This document shows positions 46,923 to 55,403 of a stretch of 64,000 nucleotides of DNA, piece after piece. The stretch covers positions 2,914,001 to 2,978,000 of the forward strand of contig NZ_CP023278.1 in assembly GCF_002896875.1 (NCBI RefSeq), in the 5' to 3' direction. Within the stretch, counting starts at the first letter, position 1. Each line of letters starts with the position of its first letter. The DNA is from Nostoc sp. CENA543 (lineage in GTDB: Bacteria > Cyanobacteriota > Cyanobacteriia > Cyanobacteriales > Nostocaceae). Position numbers and translations under genes: made by a program. A model generated the notes under the pieces. That model saw only the letters and a list, made by a program, of their open reading frames with translations. It made no database searches and was not told the DNA's origin.

Positions 46923-46960
46923 AAAAAAATAGTAGGTGTCAATTACTTACATCACCTACT
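46923..46960 (-). terminator. Intrinsic terminator of the cytM-like gene
   Basis: On the minus strand AGTAGGTG pairs with CACCTACT (46953-46960 and 46931-46938), followed by ATTTTTTT. It lies 24 bp beyond the cytochrome stop codon. Confidence 0.75.
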
Positions 46961-46984
46961 GCTTAGTATAGTAAATATACTGAT

Positions 46985-47359
46985 TTATAAAGTTTCTAAG
47001 TAACTCAAGAGGTCTGCCATTACTTGAGCATTAGGCTGGAATTTAGGCATTGGCGGTGTTTTACCGCTAATGACTTGATGAATTAATCCATACTTGGATT
47101 TGTGTTTAGAAACACCTTGTAAACTGGGGCCGACTCGCCCATCAGCTTCTAAACCATGACAGCCAGCACAATTGATTTGAAAAATAGCGTGTCCTTGTAT
47201 GGGGTCTCCTGACAATGCTAAAACACTTTTGACGTATGGGTCAGAGGCTTGAACCATATTTATACCAAAAATGCCCAATAAGACTGCTAGCAGTATCGCT
47301 AGAGCCAGTAAAGCGCACTGCTGAATCAGGTTTTCAGGTTTAATAATCTGGTTATCCAA
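46985..47359 (-). CDS. cytM: Cytochrome c, CytM-like
   Basis: A 124-residue small c-type cytochrome. Residues about 13-35 form one membrane/signal helix (CALLALAILLAVLLGIFGI). The haem site is CAGCH (Cys64, Cys67, His68), and the probable axial Met is in PPMPKF (Met104). Size, anchor and position next to petG match cytochrome cM of cyanobacteria, a low-potential cytochrome implicated in electron flow under stress. It faces petG across about 210 bp, reading away from it. It is likely anchored in the membrane and exposed to the lumen or periplasm. Confidence 0.85.
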   Translation of the reverse strand: MDNQIIKPENLIQQCALLALAILLAVLLGIFGINMVQASDPYVKSVLALSGDPIQGHAIFQINCAGCHGLEADGRVGPSLQGVSKHKSKYGLIHQVISGKTPPMPKFQPNAQVMADLLSYLETL

Positions 47360-47569
47360 AAGTTGTGCTGTGAATGTCTAGTTGTTTTCAAAAATGTTTA
47401 TTTCCTACACATAGCTTAAAAGTTCTTGATGCTGACTGCAAGCATATCCGAGACTTTGCTTGTAACTAGCGATCGCCTAAAATCTTTACTGAAAGCGGGA
47501 TTCATCACTAATTTGGTAAAATCATAAGTGGGAAATGAATTTTGAATAATCGTAAACAGGAGACTTAAA

Positions 47570-47683
47570 GTGGTTGAACCCCTGCTGTCAGGTATTGTTC
47601 TTGGTTTGATTACAGTTACCCTCGCTGGGTTATTTTACGCTGCCTACAAGCAATACAAACGCCCCAATGAGTTGGGTGGTTAA
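47570..47683 (+). CDS. petG: Cytochrome b6f complex subunit 5 (PetG)
   Basis: A 37-residue single-helix subunit needed for assembly or stability of the b6f complex in the thylakoid. The reading is [36 protein letters not shown], a classical PetG. It starts at GTG 47570 with caggag 7 nt before it and ends at TAA 47681-47683. It is too short for ordinary ORF thresholds. It lies divergently beside the cytM-like gene, with an STRR immediately after. Confidence 0.96.
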   Translation: MVEPLLSGIVLGLITVTLAGLFYAAYKQYKRPNELGG

Positions 47684-47687
47684 TTAG

Positions 47688-47762
47688 AGGTAGGGGGCAG
47701 GGGGCAGGGAGCAGGGGGAGAGATTTTCTTTCCTTACACCCTACACCCTACACCCTACACCC
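47688..47762. repeat. STRR (gcaggggg and ctacacc units)
   Basis: A gggggcagggggcaggg array and then four ctacacc units between petG and rsmD. Confidence 0.85.
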
Positions 47763-47820
47763 AACCTTAACTGTTCCTTGTTCTCCCAAACCTGTTCCCT
47801 TCTGTATACTGATAGTGCTT

Positions 47821-48366
47821 CTACTCTGCAAATCGGTAGAAAGTGAGTGCAGTGTTACCGTAAACTTTTTCACGGCAAATTTCCCAATTAGGAATTACTA
47901 TATCTGTCCACCCCTGGGGATTATGCTCAACAGCGATTTCACCTTGAGGATCTAATAATTGATAGTGAGCGATCGCTTCTAATACAGGTTGATATAATCC
48001 ACTAGCATAGGGTGGGTCAAAATAAATTTTGTCAAACTGCTGCCCTGATAAGTGCTTTAGCTGCTGGATGACATCACCACGTAATACTTGCCATTTTTGA
48101 TTTTCCTGCGCTATCTGTTGCCAGTTTTGTTGAATCACAGCGCAGGCGCGACTTGATTTTTCAATTCCGACTACAAAACTGGCTTCTCTACACAAAGCCT
48201 CTGCACCCATTGAACCTGTACCGGTGCATAAGTCTAGCCAGCGACAACCTACTACTTCTCCCTGCCAAATATTAAAAACTGCTTCCCTCACCCGCGCGCT
48301 TGTGGGTCGGGTTTCTTGCCCTGGTAAAGTTTTAATTTGGCGATTCCCGTAAATTCTTAGACTCAT
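47821..48366 (-). CDS. rsmD: 16S rRNA (guanine(966)-N2)-methyltransferase RsmD
   Basis: A 181-residue SAM-dependent methyltransferase of the RsmD family, which methylates G966 of 16S rRNA in the 30S subunit. The typical start is SLRIYGNRQIKTLPG. RPTSARVREAVFNIW is the family hallmark. The SAM site is LDLCTGTGSMGAEAL and the catalytic NPPY-type motif is FDPPYASG. Start ATG at 48366, where gtcaatagtc STRR units begin. Confidence 0.94.
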   Translation of the reverse strand: MSLRIYGNRQIKTLPGQETRPTSARVREAVFNIWQGEVVGCRWLDLCTGTGSMGAEALCREASFVVGIEKSSRACAVIQQNWQQIAQENQKWQVLRGDVIQQLKHLSGQQFDKIYFDPPYASGLYQPVLEAIAHYQLLDPQGEIAVEHNPQGWTDIVIPNWEICREKVYGNTALTFYRFAE

Positions 48367-48465
48367 TAGTCAATCGTCAACAGTCAATAGTCCATAGTCA
48401 ATAGTATGTAGCAAAATCATAATGACTGGAAACAAATGACGAAGCTCTAAGTTGTAATTTCATTA

Positions 48466-49101
48466 TTAAGCAGCAATTTTTTCCCGTACTTGGGAAACAA
48501 AATTAGACAAGATTTGCAAGCCAATGTTAGATGATTTTTCTGGGTGAAATTGTACTGCCATCAGGTTTTCATGGGCAATAGCAGCTGTAATAGTTTGCGT
48601 ACCGTGGGTAACAGTTGCAGCGCGAATTTGTGCTTCAACGGGGTCAACATAGTAAGAATGCACAAAATATACCCAAGGTTGTGGGGGTAAATGCTCCCAC
48701 AAAATACTTTTTGGTTGAGTTAATTGCAGCTGATTCCAACCCATGTGGGGAATTGTTATGCCAGGTTCATGGACAAACCGCTTCACTTTTCCTCGCACAA
48801 TTCCGAGTCCTGGTTGAGTTCCTTCCGCACTGGATTCAAACAGAATTTGTAGTCCTAAACAGATGCCTAAGAAGGGTTTGCCAGATGCGATTATATCTTT
48901 GATCGGCTGCTCTAAATCGCGTTGGCGAATATGTTGGACTGCGGGATCAAATGCTCCCACCCCAGGTAAAACAACCGCATCAGCTTTAGCTAATTCCTTG
49001 GGAGAATCAGTTATTTTGGGAGATGCACCAGCTTTTTCTAATCCCTTGCAAACAGAATGCAAGTTGCCCATGTCGTAGTCTATAACCGCAATCACTGGCA
49101 T
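48466..49101 (-). CDS. hisH: Imidazole glycerol phosphate synthase subunit HisH
   Basis: A 211-residue class I glutamine amidotransferase that supplies ammonia to HisF in histidine biosynthesis. The triad is Cys81 (GICLGLQIL), His186 and Glu188 (QFHPEKS). The opening IAVIDYDMGNLHSVCKGLE and the oxyanion region PGVGAF are typical. hisF is not next to it, as usual in cyanobacteria where his genes are scattered. Confidence 0.96.
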   Translation of the reverse strand: MPVIAVIDYDMGNLHSVCKGLEKAGASPKITDSPKELAKADAVVLPGVGAFDPAVQHIRQRDLEQPIKDIIASGKPFLGICLGLQILFESSAEGTQPGLGIVRGKVKRFVHEPGITIPHMGWNQLQLTQPKSILWEHLPPQPWVYFVHSYYVDPVEAQIRAATVTHGTQTITAAIAHENLMAVQFHPEKSSNIGLQILSNFVSQVREKIAA

Positions 49102-49159
49102 TGATTTATTCCTTGTAAATTATTTATGGAAGGTTTTTCTATTCTAAATAATATTTTCC

Positions 49160-49672
49160 ATGAAGAAAAGAATACTATTAACTTCTTTTGACACTTGGCT
49201 GGAAAATCAACCGTCAAATTCTTCGGATGATTTATTACTTGAAGTCATGAAACTCGACTCACTCCCCTATGATTTAAATTTTTTGCGCCTGTTACCTGTT
49301 GATGTCGAGCTAGCTAGTGTTCGGGTGGTGGCAAAAATAGAGGAATACCAACCTGATTATGTAGTCTGTTGTGGCATGGCCGCTAGTAGGCAAAAATTAA
49401 GTGTAGAACTGGGTGCAAGCCGTGGAGAAACTTTTTTACAGACAACAATTGATGTTAAACAATTAGTCTCAGGAGCAAAGGCGACTGATATTAGTGACGA
49501 CTGCGGTAAATTTGTTTGCGAAGGTCTTTATTATTCTGTACTGGACTACTTAGGGCAAAAGAATTCGACAGCACATTGTATATTTGTTCATGTCCCAGTT
49601 TTAAACCAAGAAAATTTGATAGAGGTTTTGACAGATTTCTTATTAATTATTAACAATTTGGCACTTTTATAA
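49160..49672 (+). CDS. Pyroglutamyl-peptidase I-like protein (peptidase C15)
   Basis: A 170-residue protein related to pyroglutamyl peptidase, a cysteine peptidase that removes N-terminal pyroglutamate. Candidate triad: Glu83 (QKLSVELGA), Cys120 (DDCGKFVCEGLYY) and His144 (FVHVP). It opens RILLTSFDTWLENQPSNSS, like the family's GFEPFGG-type loop but altered. It is about 40 residues shorter than typical members, with a reduced middle part. The triad looks complete, so activity is possible but not certain. It is divergent from hisH with 58 bp between. Confidence 0.8.
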   Translation: MKKRILLTSFDTWLENQPSNSSDDLLLEVMKLDSLPYDLNFLRLLPVDVELASVRVVAKIEEYQPDYVVCCGMAASRQKLSVELGASRGETFLQTTIDVKQLVSGAKATDISDDCGKFVCEGLYYSVLDYLGQKNSTAHCIFVHVPVLNQENLIEVLTDFLLIINNLALL

Positions 49673-49682
49673 GTCGCTAACG

Positions 49683-49812
49683 TCAGGGTGTGGGGATGTG
49701 GGGGTATCAAGGTGTAAGGGTTTAGGGGTGTAAGGGTGTAGGGGAGACAAGGAAGACAAGGGAGAAGTAATGAGTAATGAGTAATGACTATTGACTAATG
49801 ACTATTGACTAA
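49683..49812. repeat. STRR cluster (gtgtaggg, and gactattgactaat units)
   Basis: A gggtgtaaggg/gtgtaggg array followed by gagtaatgagtaatgacta and attgactaatgactattgac arrays between the peptidase-like gene and the DUF3370 gene. Confidence 0.85.
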
Positions 49813-49846
49813 TTTGCTATAACGGGAGATAAATTTTTTTCGGAAT

Positions 49847-51220
49847 ATGTTGCATTTATTACTCGGTTTAATCGTTGCCCAATCAACTCCGGCTACACCA
49901 CCACCAGAAGAAGTTGTCCAACCCCAACAAGTGCGCCCGTTACCAGGACAACTGGATGCAGTGCCAACTTTTAATAGCAATAGTCCCGAATTAGTATTAA
50001 AAGAAGGGATTTTGCTTTCGACTTTTCCACCACAGGGTAAAAAAGTCCCATCAGCGCATTTGAATTATCCTTTTCGCGGTAGGTTTGATGTGTTTGCTCA
50101 TCACGTTGCACGAGCTGAACCGCCGGAGAATTTGCGCTCATTATATTTAGGGATAATTTTACATAACCCTACAAACCAGCCTGTTACAGTCAATGTGTTG
50201 CAAGCTGCAAGTTACTTAAGTCAACCAGATGCGCCGTTTATTGAGTTACCTGCTTTTAGTGAAAATTTGTTAGGTAATTTATTCGCAGGGCCAGGCGATC
50301 GCGTCATGTCTGATATCTTAAGAGGACGCAGACAAGATATTTTTCCTCCCCAAATCGTGATTCCAGCCGGGGAAAGTCGAATGTTACTCAATCAACCAAT
50401 CCCCGTCAAAGGACTGACACCACCCCTCAACGGTCGCTCAACTTTGGCACGACTACGCAGTAATGGTACAGTCTACGCAGCTAGTTTGGCGATGTTTGCC
50501 CCTACTAATACTGACGGGAGTGAACGCGCCCCAACTTTAGGAGAGTGGCAAGATTTATTAAATAATAGTGATGTCTCTAGTCCCCGTGATAGAGTCCCCA
50601 CACCTTTAGAAGAAACAGGTAAACCGCGCATCTATGGCAGAGTGGCTGGGGTTGCACGAGGAACGCAATGGCGCGCTTTTATCGCTGATAGTCCTAAAGC
50701 TAGATACCTAAGTATTCCCCAACCAGGACAGTCATTTTCCTATGCCCTTAGCACCCTACATGGTGGCACATTGGGAACAGACCAAATTCAAAGCGCGCCG
50801 CTTTTAGTGCGTTATCCTGATACCGCTTATCGGGCGCATGGAAATTACGCGATTCAGTATAGTTTGAAGTTACCGTTATACAATAATACTTCTACCGCCC
50901 AAACGGTAAACGTATCAATTCAAACGCCAATTAAAGAAGACAAATTAACACAACCAGGACTGCGATTTTTTACCACACCTGCCCGTCAAGTCTTCTTTAG
51001 AGGTAGTGTGAGAATACGATACAAAGACGATAACGGCCGTCCTCAAACTAACTTTATTCACTTAGTACAAAGAAGAGGTCAGCCAGGACAACCACTAGCT
51101 GTATTAAACATGAAAACAGGCGATCGCTCTCTAGTAGAAGTAGACTTTCTCTATCCCCCAGATGCCACACCCCCGCAAGTATTAACAGTCACAACTCAGG
51201 CTTCTAAGAGTAGTCAATAG
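49847..51220 (+). CDS. DUF3370 family exported protein
   Basis: A 457-residue protein of the cyanobacterial DUF3370 family; function unknown. A short hydrophobic N-terminus (MLHLLLGLIVAQSTPATPPP) suggests export. Family-type landmarks are VRPLPGQLDAVPTFNSNSPE, SAHLNYPFRGRFDVFAHHVA, YLGIILHNPTNQPVTVNVLQ, FAGPGDRVMSDILRGRRQ and GIPxxGES-like VIPAGESRMLLN. Probably a periplasmic or outer-surface beta-rich protein. The last codons and the TAG stop (agtagtcaatag) come from an adjoining STRR. Confidence 0.85.
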   Translation: MLHLLLGLIVAQSTPATPPPEEVVQPQQVRPLPGQLDAVPTFNSNSPELVLKEGILLSTFPPQGKKVPSAHLNYPFRGRFDVFAHHVARAEPPENLRSLYLGIILHNPTNQPVTVNVLQAASYLSQPDAPFIELPAFSENLLGNLFAGPGDRVMSDILRGRRQDIFPPQIVIPAGESRMLLNQPIPVKGLTPPLNGRSTLARLRSNGTVYAASLAMFAPTNTDGSERAPTLGEWQDLLNNSDVSSPRDRVPTPLEETGKPRIYGRVAGVARGTQWRAFIADSPKARYLSIPQPGQSFSYALSTLHGGTLGTDQIQSAPLLVRYPDTAYRAHGNYAIQYSLKLPLYNNTSTAQTVNVSIQTPIKEDKLTQPGLRFFTTPARQVFFRGSVRIRYKDDNGRPQTNFIHLVQRRGQPGQPLAVLNMKTGDRSLVEVDFLYPPDATPPQVLTVTTQASKSSQ

Positions 51221-51315
51221 TCAATAGTCATTAGTCATTAGTCAGCACTCATTACTTCCCCCTTGTCTCCCCAGTCCCCAGTCCCCAATCCCCTACACCC
51301 CTAACAATCCCATCC

Positions 51316-52524
51316 ATGCGCCTGACCTCACTTGATGTTTTTCGTGGTATTACCATAGCGGGGATGATTCTCGTTAATATGGCGGGAGTTGCTGATGATG
51401 TCTATCCTCCCCTAACTCATGCTGATTGGCATGGTTGCACGCCGACTGATTTAGTATTTCCCTTCTTTCTCTTTATCGTCGGTGTGGCGATGACTTTTTC
51501 CCTATCTAAATACACCCAAAATCAGGCAGGGGGGCGGGGTGCAGGGAGCAAGGGCGAAGTTGCAACCGAGGATAACAATCCAACTTCCCCCCTGCCCCCT
51601 GCCCCCTGCCCCCCTGCCTCCCTTTACTGGCGAATATTTCGCCGCGCCGCAATTTTGTTTATTCTAGGCTTGTTTCTCAATGGCTTTTGGAATCAAGGCG
51701 TTTGGACTTTTGATTTTAGTAGCCTTCGCATTATGGGAGTGTTGCAGCGTATTAGCCTCAGTTATCTGCTAGCTTCTCTAATAGTCCTCAAATTACCACC
51801 CAAAGGTCAATGGATAATTGCAGCTACCTTACTCATCGCCTATTGGTTGGGAATGATGTATATTCCCGTACCCGAATATGGGGCGGGGGTATTAACTAGA
51901 GAAGGCAACTTGGGAGCTTATATTGACCGATTGCTTATTCCCAAAGCCCATTTATACAAAGGTGATGGCTTCAACTTCATGGGAGATCCTGAAGGACTCT
52001 TCAGCACAATACCCGCCATAGTGAGTGTTTTGGCTGGTTACTTTACTGGCGAATGGATACGTAAGCAAGCAGTACAAACACGTACTAGCATAGGGTTAGC
52101 CTTATTTGGCATTGGTTGTTTAATTATTGGTTGGGCGTGGGGTTGGGTATTCCCGATTAATAAAAAACTGTGGACTAGTTCCTATGTTGTTTTTACTAGT
52201 GGTTGGGCGTTACTGTTACTCGCAGCTTGTTATGAACTCATTGAAGTGAGACTGATACGACGCTGGAGTAAACCTTTTGAAATTATGGGACTAAATGCGA
52301 TCGCCCTTTTTGTCGCCTCAGTATTACTCATCAAAATCCTAGTGAGAACCAAAATCGGTACAGGCGAAACCGCCATCAGCACCTATAACTGGATATATCA
52401 AAATATCTTTGCATCCTGGGCAGGAACTTTCAATGGTTCACTATTATTTGCCTTAGTCACCGTTATATTATGGTGGGCTGTCGCCGTTTTCATGTATCGC
52501 CAACGCTGGTTTCTGAAGGTTTAA
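51316..52524 (+). CDS. HGSNAT-like membrane acyltransferase (DUF5009/YeiB-type), with in-frame STRR
   Basis: A 402-residue multi-span membrane protein related to heparan-alpha-glucosaminide N-acetyltransferase. It opens RLTSLDVFRGITIAGMILVN, then HADWHGCTPTDLVFPFFLFI with the conserved His/Asp region. About ten hydrophobic helices follow, including ILGLFLNGFWNQGVW and WALLLLAACYELIEV. It may transfer acyl groups to envelope sugars. Residues about 70-102 (Gly/Ala/Pro-rich, GGRGAGSKG ... SPLPPAPCPPASL) are encoded by an STRR in frame in the loop after helix 2. The rest looks intact. Confidence 0.88.
   Translation: MRLTSLDVFRGITIAGMILVNMAGVADDVYPPLTHADWHGCTPTDLVFPFFLFIVGVAMTFSLSKYTQNQAGGRGAGSKGEVATEDNNPTSPLPPAPCPPASLYWRIFRRAAILFILGLFLNGFWNQGVWTFDFSSLRIMGVLQRISLSYLLASLIVLKLPPKGQWIIAATLLIAYWLGMMYIPVPEYGAGVLTREGNLGAYIDRLLIPKAHLYKGDGFNFMGDPEGLFSTIPAIVSVLAGYFTGEWIRKQAVQTRTSIGLALFGIGCLIIGWAWGWVFPINKKLWTSSYVVFTSGWALLLLAACYELIEVRLIRRWSKPFEIMGLNAIALFVASVLLIKILVRTKIGTGETAISTYNWIYQNIFASWAGTFNGSLLFALVTVILWWAVAVFMYRQRWFLKV
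51525..51622. repeat. STRR inside a coding sequence
   Basis: ggcaggggggcggggtgcag at the left and cccctgccccctgccccctg near the right are opposed copies of the same repeat that elsewhere is intergenic. Together they add about 32 residues in frame to the acyltransferase and could form a long G/C stem. Confidence 0.85.
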
Positions 52525-52732
52525 TCATAGAGGTGTAGGCGAGGAACATCTTCCACACCCAAGAAAACTGCCATCGATGACAAAATCTTGAGATTTTTTT
52601 TGGATTCTTGCATAAACTCGTCAGTTCAATCTGATAAATCTATAGGGGCGAAAATTGATGAAAATTCCCCCTAAAAGTCTGATTAAACGCGATTTAACTT
52701 TGATCTAAATTAATCTCAATCGAGGTAAATTC

Positions 52733-53320
52733 ATGCTAGTTTCCACTTTCGAGTTGCTCGTTAAACCCCAGTTTCCCAAAGCTGCAAATTTACCTGCAAC
52801 CATACCACCATCTTTAAAGGACAGTATTGATAAACTCAGTCGTAATGTCATTCAAGGTTATTTTTTAACCTTGAGTAATATTAACGCTTTTGATGTAACT
52901 TTCTCTCTAGTCTTCACCATAGTTTCTAACCCTCCTGTCAACATTAAAGAACTTGTTGCTTTCTTGGATGTTGATGAAACTAATATATTGGCTAATCTAG
53001 AGCCTGATTTTGCTCCCAATAAAATCAGATTTACAAGAACTATCAAAGCCGGTGAAACGGGTTTATTTTTGCTACAGCCAAACATCCTCAAAGAAGGCAT
53101 ATTAGCAAGAGCTAACTTTGAAGTCAGAGGATACGTAGAAGTATTTATTTCTTCATTATCTACTGGATATAATTCTGCTAAACTCCTGCTTACCCCAGAG
53201 CATAGAGGTACATTCTATAAGAGTTTAGATACAGAAGGCCCCAAAGTTCAGTTAGATCAAATTGCTTATTCTCTGCCTACAGCTCATGGTGGTTCTTTAT
53301 TTGAGCTTACTTTTCACTAA
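52733..53320 (+). CDS. Hypothetical protein
   Basis: A 195-residue protein starting LVSTFELLVKPQFPKAANLP. It is beta-strand-rich (DVTFSLVFTIVSNPPVNIKE, FTRTIKAGETGLFLLQPNIL, FEVRGYVEVFISSLSTGYN) and ends AHGGSLFELTFH. There is no signal peptide or cysteine. It resembles a small beta-sandwich, but I recognise no family. Codon use and length support a real gene. The start ATG 52733 is preceded by gaggtaaa. It is monocistronic, with a long repeat-filled spacer after it. Confidence 0.7.
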   Translation: MLVSTFELLVKPQFPKAANLPATIPPSLKDSIDKLSRNVIQGYFLTLSNINAFDVTFSLVFTIVSNPPVNIKELVAFLDVDETNILANLEPDFAPNKIRFTRTIKAGETGLFLLQPNILKEGILARANFEVRGYVEVFISSLSTGYNSAKLLLTPEHRGTFYKSLDTEGPKVQLDQIAYSLPTAHGGSLFELTFH

Positions 53321-53330
53321 AGATTGGGAA

Positions 53331-53547
53331 ATTACACCAATTTTATCTAGTCTGCAAGCTACAGAAAATCATGTAAGTAGAACGGTGTAAATAATTCAAG
53401 GTTTGTAGTGAGGACTTTAGTCCTCAAATAAGGACTGAAGTCCTTACTACAAAACGAATTTCCCAATTTTTATATTGCTTAATGTAGTTTGGTTTTTTCG
53501 CATCGGCTTACTTAAATCTGTTAGCTGTGACGCAAAATTGGTGTAAT
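53331..53547. mobile_element. MITE-like element with ATTACACCAATTTT / AAAATTGGTGTAAT ends (copy 4), composite
   Basis: A perfect 14-bp terminal inverted repeat (53331-53344 with 53534-53547) bounds 217 bp of non-coding DNA. The core xACCAATT matches the ends of the elements at 12139, 18613, 30405 and 55917. A separate 52-bp palindrome sits inside it. Confidence 0.7.
53402..53453. repeat. 52-bp palindrome
   Basis: tttgtagtgaggactttagt ... actgaagtccttactacaaa: a near-perfect inverted repeat of about 22 bp per arm, nested in the 53331-53547 element. It could be transcribed as a stable hairpin. Confidence 0.8.
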
Positions 53548-53573
53548 TAGCCAAGCTAATTTAACACCTAAAT

Positions 53574-53610
53574 AGCAACGTACCAATATCCAGGGTACGT
53601 TGCTTTTTTG
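53574..53610 (+). terminator. Intrinsic terminator
   Basis: agcaacgtacc (53574-53584) pairs perfectly with ggtacgttgct (53594-53604) and is followed by a run of six T. It is about 250 bp after the 52733 gene, whose 3' end was probably separated from it by the inserted element. Confidence 0.85.
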
Positions 53611-53634
53611 TTAAGTTGTTCCCGTGGGGATTGG

Positions 53635-53805
53635 GGATAAGTAATAAGTAATGAGTAATGAGTAATAAGTAATGAGTAATGAGTGCTGTTAGCGGTAGCG
53701 CGGCGTTTAGTCGCTGCTGACTAATGACTAATGACTAATGACTATTGACTATTGACTCATAACTATTGACTATTGACTAATGACTAATGACTATTGACTC
53801 ATAAC
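53635..53805. repeat. STRR cluster (aagtaatgagtaat, gactaatgactatt units)
   Basis: Long arrays of seven-base gagtaat and gactaat/gactatt units running up to the ATG of the next gene, which lies in the last unit (taatgactgat). Confidence 0.9.
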
Positions 53806-53807
53806 TA

Positions 53808-54869
53808 ATGACTGATATTTTAGTAATCGGCGCAGGTATGGCAGGATTAATCTGCGCCCAGCAATTAAGTAAAACGGGTTATTCGGTGCTGGTGGTGGAT
53901 AAATCCCGTGGTGTGGGAGGAAGACTAGCTACGCGGCGGTTGTATGAAACAAGGGCTGATCACGGTGCTTGTTACCTGAAACCGCAAGGGGAATTATTCA
54001 GGGATTTGATAAATTTATTGTGCGATCGCCATATCTTAGAAGTATGGACAGATACAGTCTACGAATTCACCACACATACTGGTTTATCTACACCCCAAAA
54101 TCGTAGTCCTCGTTATGTTGCACCTTTGGGGATGAGTGCGATCGCTAAATTTCTAGCCCAAGACTTAAATATTTTACTCAATCAGCGTGCGATCGGTCTT
54201 CACCTGACACCGGAAAACCATTGGCGCGTCACATTGGAATCTAGTAATGAGGAACTAACCGCTAAAGCTTTAGTCATCGCTATTCCCGCACCCCAAGCTT
54301 TAACCCTACTGACTCCATTGGCGGGGAGGGATTTAAATCCAGCATTGCTAGAGAATTTAAATTCCGTCGAATATTATCCTTGTATTAGCGTCATGAGTGG
54401 CTATCCCACTACATCACAACTACCAGATTGGAAAGCTGTTACTTTTGTTGACAATGAAATCTTGGGTTGGATTGGTTTAGATAGCAGCAAACGTCATCAA
54501 GCACCACAACCTGTATTTGTAGTTCAAAGTAATGCTAGTTTTGCTCAACTGCATCTCGATTCACCAGATTTACAACCCACTGGACAACAAATGTTAGAGT
54601 GTGCAGCCAAAGTTTTCAACCTACCCTGGCTAAACTCTCCTGAATGGATGCAAGTACATCGTTGGCGTTATGCCTTTCCTCGCAGTCCTTGGCCAGAAAA
54701 AGTTTTAGCATTTGACACGACTGCACCTTTAGTTTGCTGTGGAGATTGGTGCGGTGGCAATTTAGTAGAAGGTGCAATGCTTTCTGGACTAGCTGCATCT
54801 GAAAAAATTAACCAACATTTAGACCAATTAATCCCAGCAAATGTAAACTTTTTCAAAGATTTCGTCTAA
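53808..54869 (+). CDS. Renalase-like FAD-dependent amine oxidase/dehydrogenase
   Basis: A 353-residue flavoprotein with an N-terminal dinucleotide-binding motif (ILVIGAGMAGLICAQQLSKT) followed by VDKSRGVGGRLATRR, as in the renalase/NAD(P)/FAD-binding group. DHGACYLKP and the C-terminal FAD-contact region CCGDWCGGNLVEGAMLSGLA (about residues 308-327) are further landmarks. The substrate is unknown; renalase-type proteins oxidise off-pathway dihydronicotinamides. The start ATG 53808 is embedded in an STRR. A hairpin follows the stop. Confidence 0.88.
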   Translation: MTDILVIGAGMAGLICAQQLSKTGYSVLVVDKSRGVGGRLATRRLYETRADHGACYLKPQGELFRDLINLLCDRHILEVWTDTVYEFTTHTGLSTPQNRSPRYVAPLGMSAIAKFLAQDLNILLNQRAIGLHLTPENHWRVTLESSNEELTAKALVIAIPAPQALTLLTPLAGRDLNPALLENLNSVEYYPCISVMSGYPTTSQLPDWKAVTFVDNEILGWIGLDSSKRHQAPQPVFVVQSNASFAQLHLDSPDLQPTGQQMLECAAKVFNLPWLNSPEWMQVHRWRYAFPRSPWPEKVLAFDTTAPLVCCGDWCGGNLVEGAMLSGLAASEKINQHLDQLIPANVNFFKDFV

Positions 54870-54903
54870 TTTTTGCATCTATCGTTAGACTGATTGCTCG
54901 ATA

Positions 54904-54940
54904 TAGTAAGTCTCTCCTTTGTGACTTACTAAATTTTCTT
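54904..54940 (+). terminator. Probable intrinsic terminator
   Basis: tagtaagtc (54904-54912) pairs with gacttacta (54923-54931), followed by aaattttctt. It lies 35 bp after the renalase-like gene. Confidence 0.55.
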
Positions 54941-55403
54941 ACAACTAATAATGATATTTAACAGTCAGTATAGACATTATTGCCAAGCTAATTTATATCA
55001 GATATTAGTAGCTTGGCATTAAGAATCTTAATAATCAAGATACCTTTACTTGAGCTTAAGTTAAACCTTTCTTTATAAATTTACCCTGCTTTTTGATTGA
55101 TCCCTCATTACTTATGATGAGTTTTATGTAGATTTACCGCAAAATCACATAATTTTGGAAAAATGAAAATATAAATAAAAGAGATTTGGAAATTTATCCA
55201 AGTATTGAGTATTTATTCAGTATTTATGCTGTCAACAATCTCAAATTCCTAAAAATCGGTAGAACCAGATACGTGGTATTCTACCCACATAAAAAGTTCG
55301 TTTCAGCGCGGAAGCTCAATATCTCTGCTAAAGAGTCATTGAGGAAGTTTGTTTACTTCTCTCAGCATGTAAATGAAAAGATAAAAACAGGAGTTAAAAA
55401 TTT
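54941..55403. other. Intergenic region with a 10-bp hairpin
   Basis: tgccaagcta (54981-54990) pairs perfectly with tagcttggca (55009-55018). The rest is AT-rich. A 73-residue frame from TTG 55186 to 55407 overlaps the next gene but has no start or ribosome site worth trusting. Confidence 0.5.
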
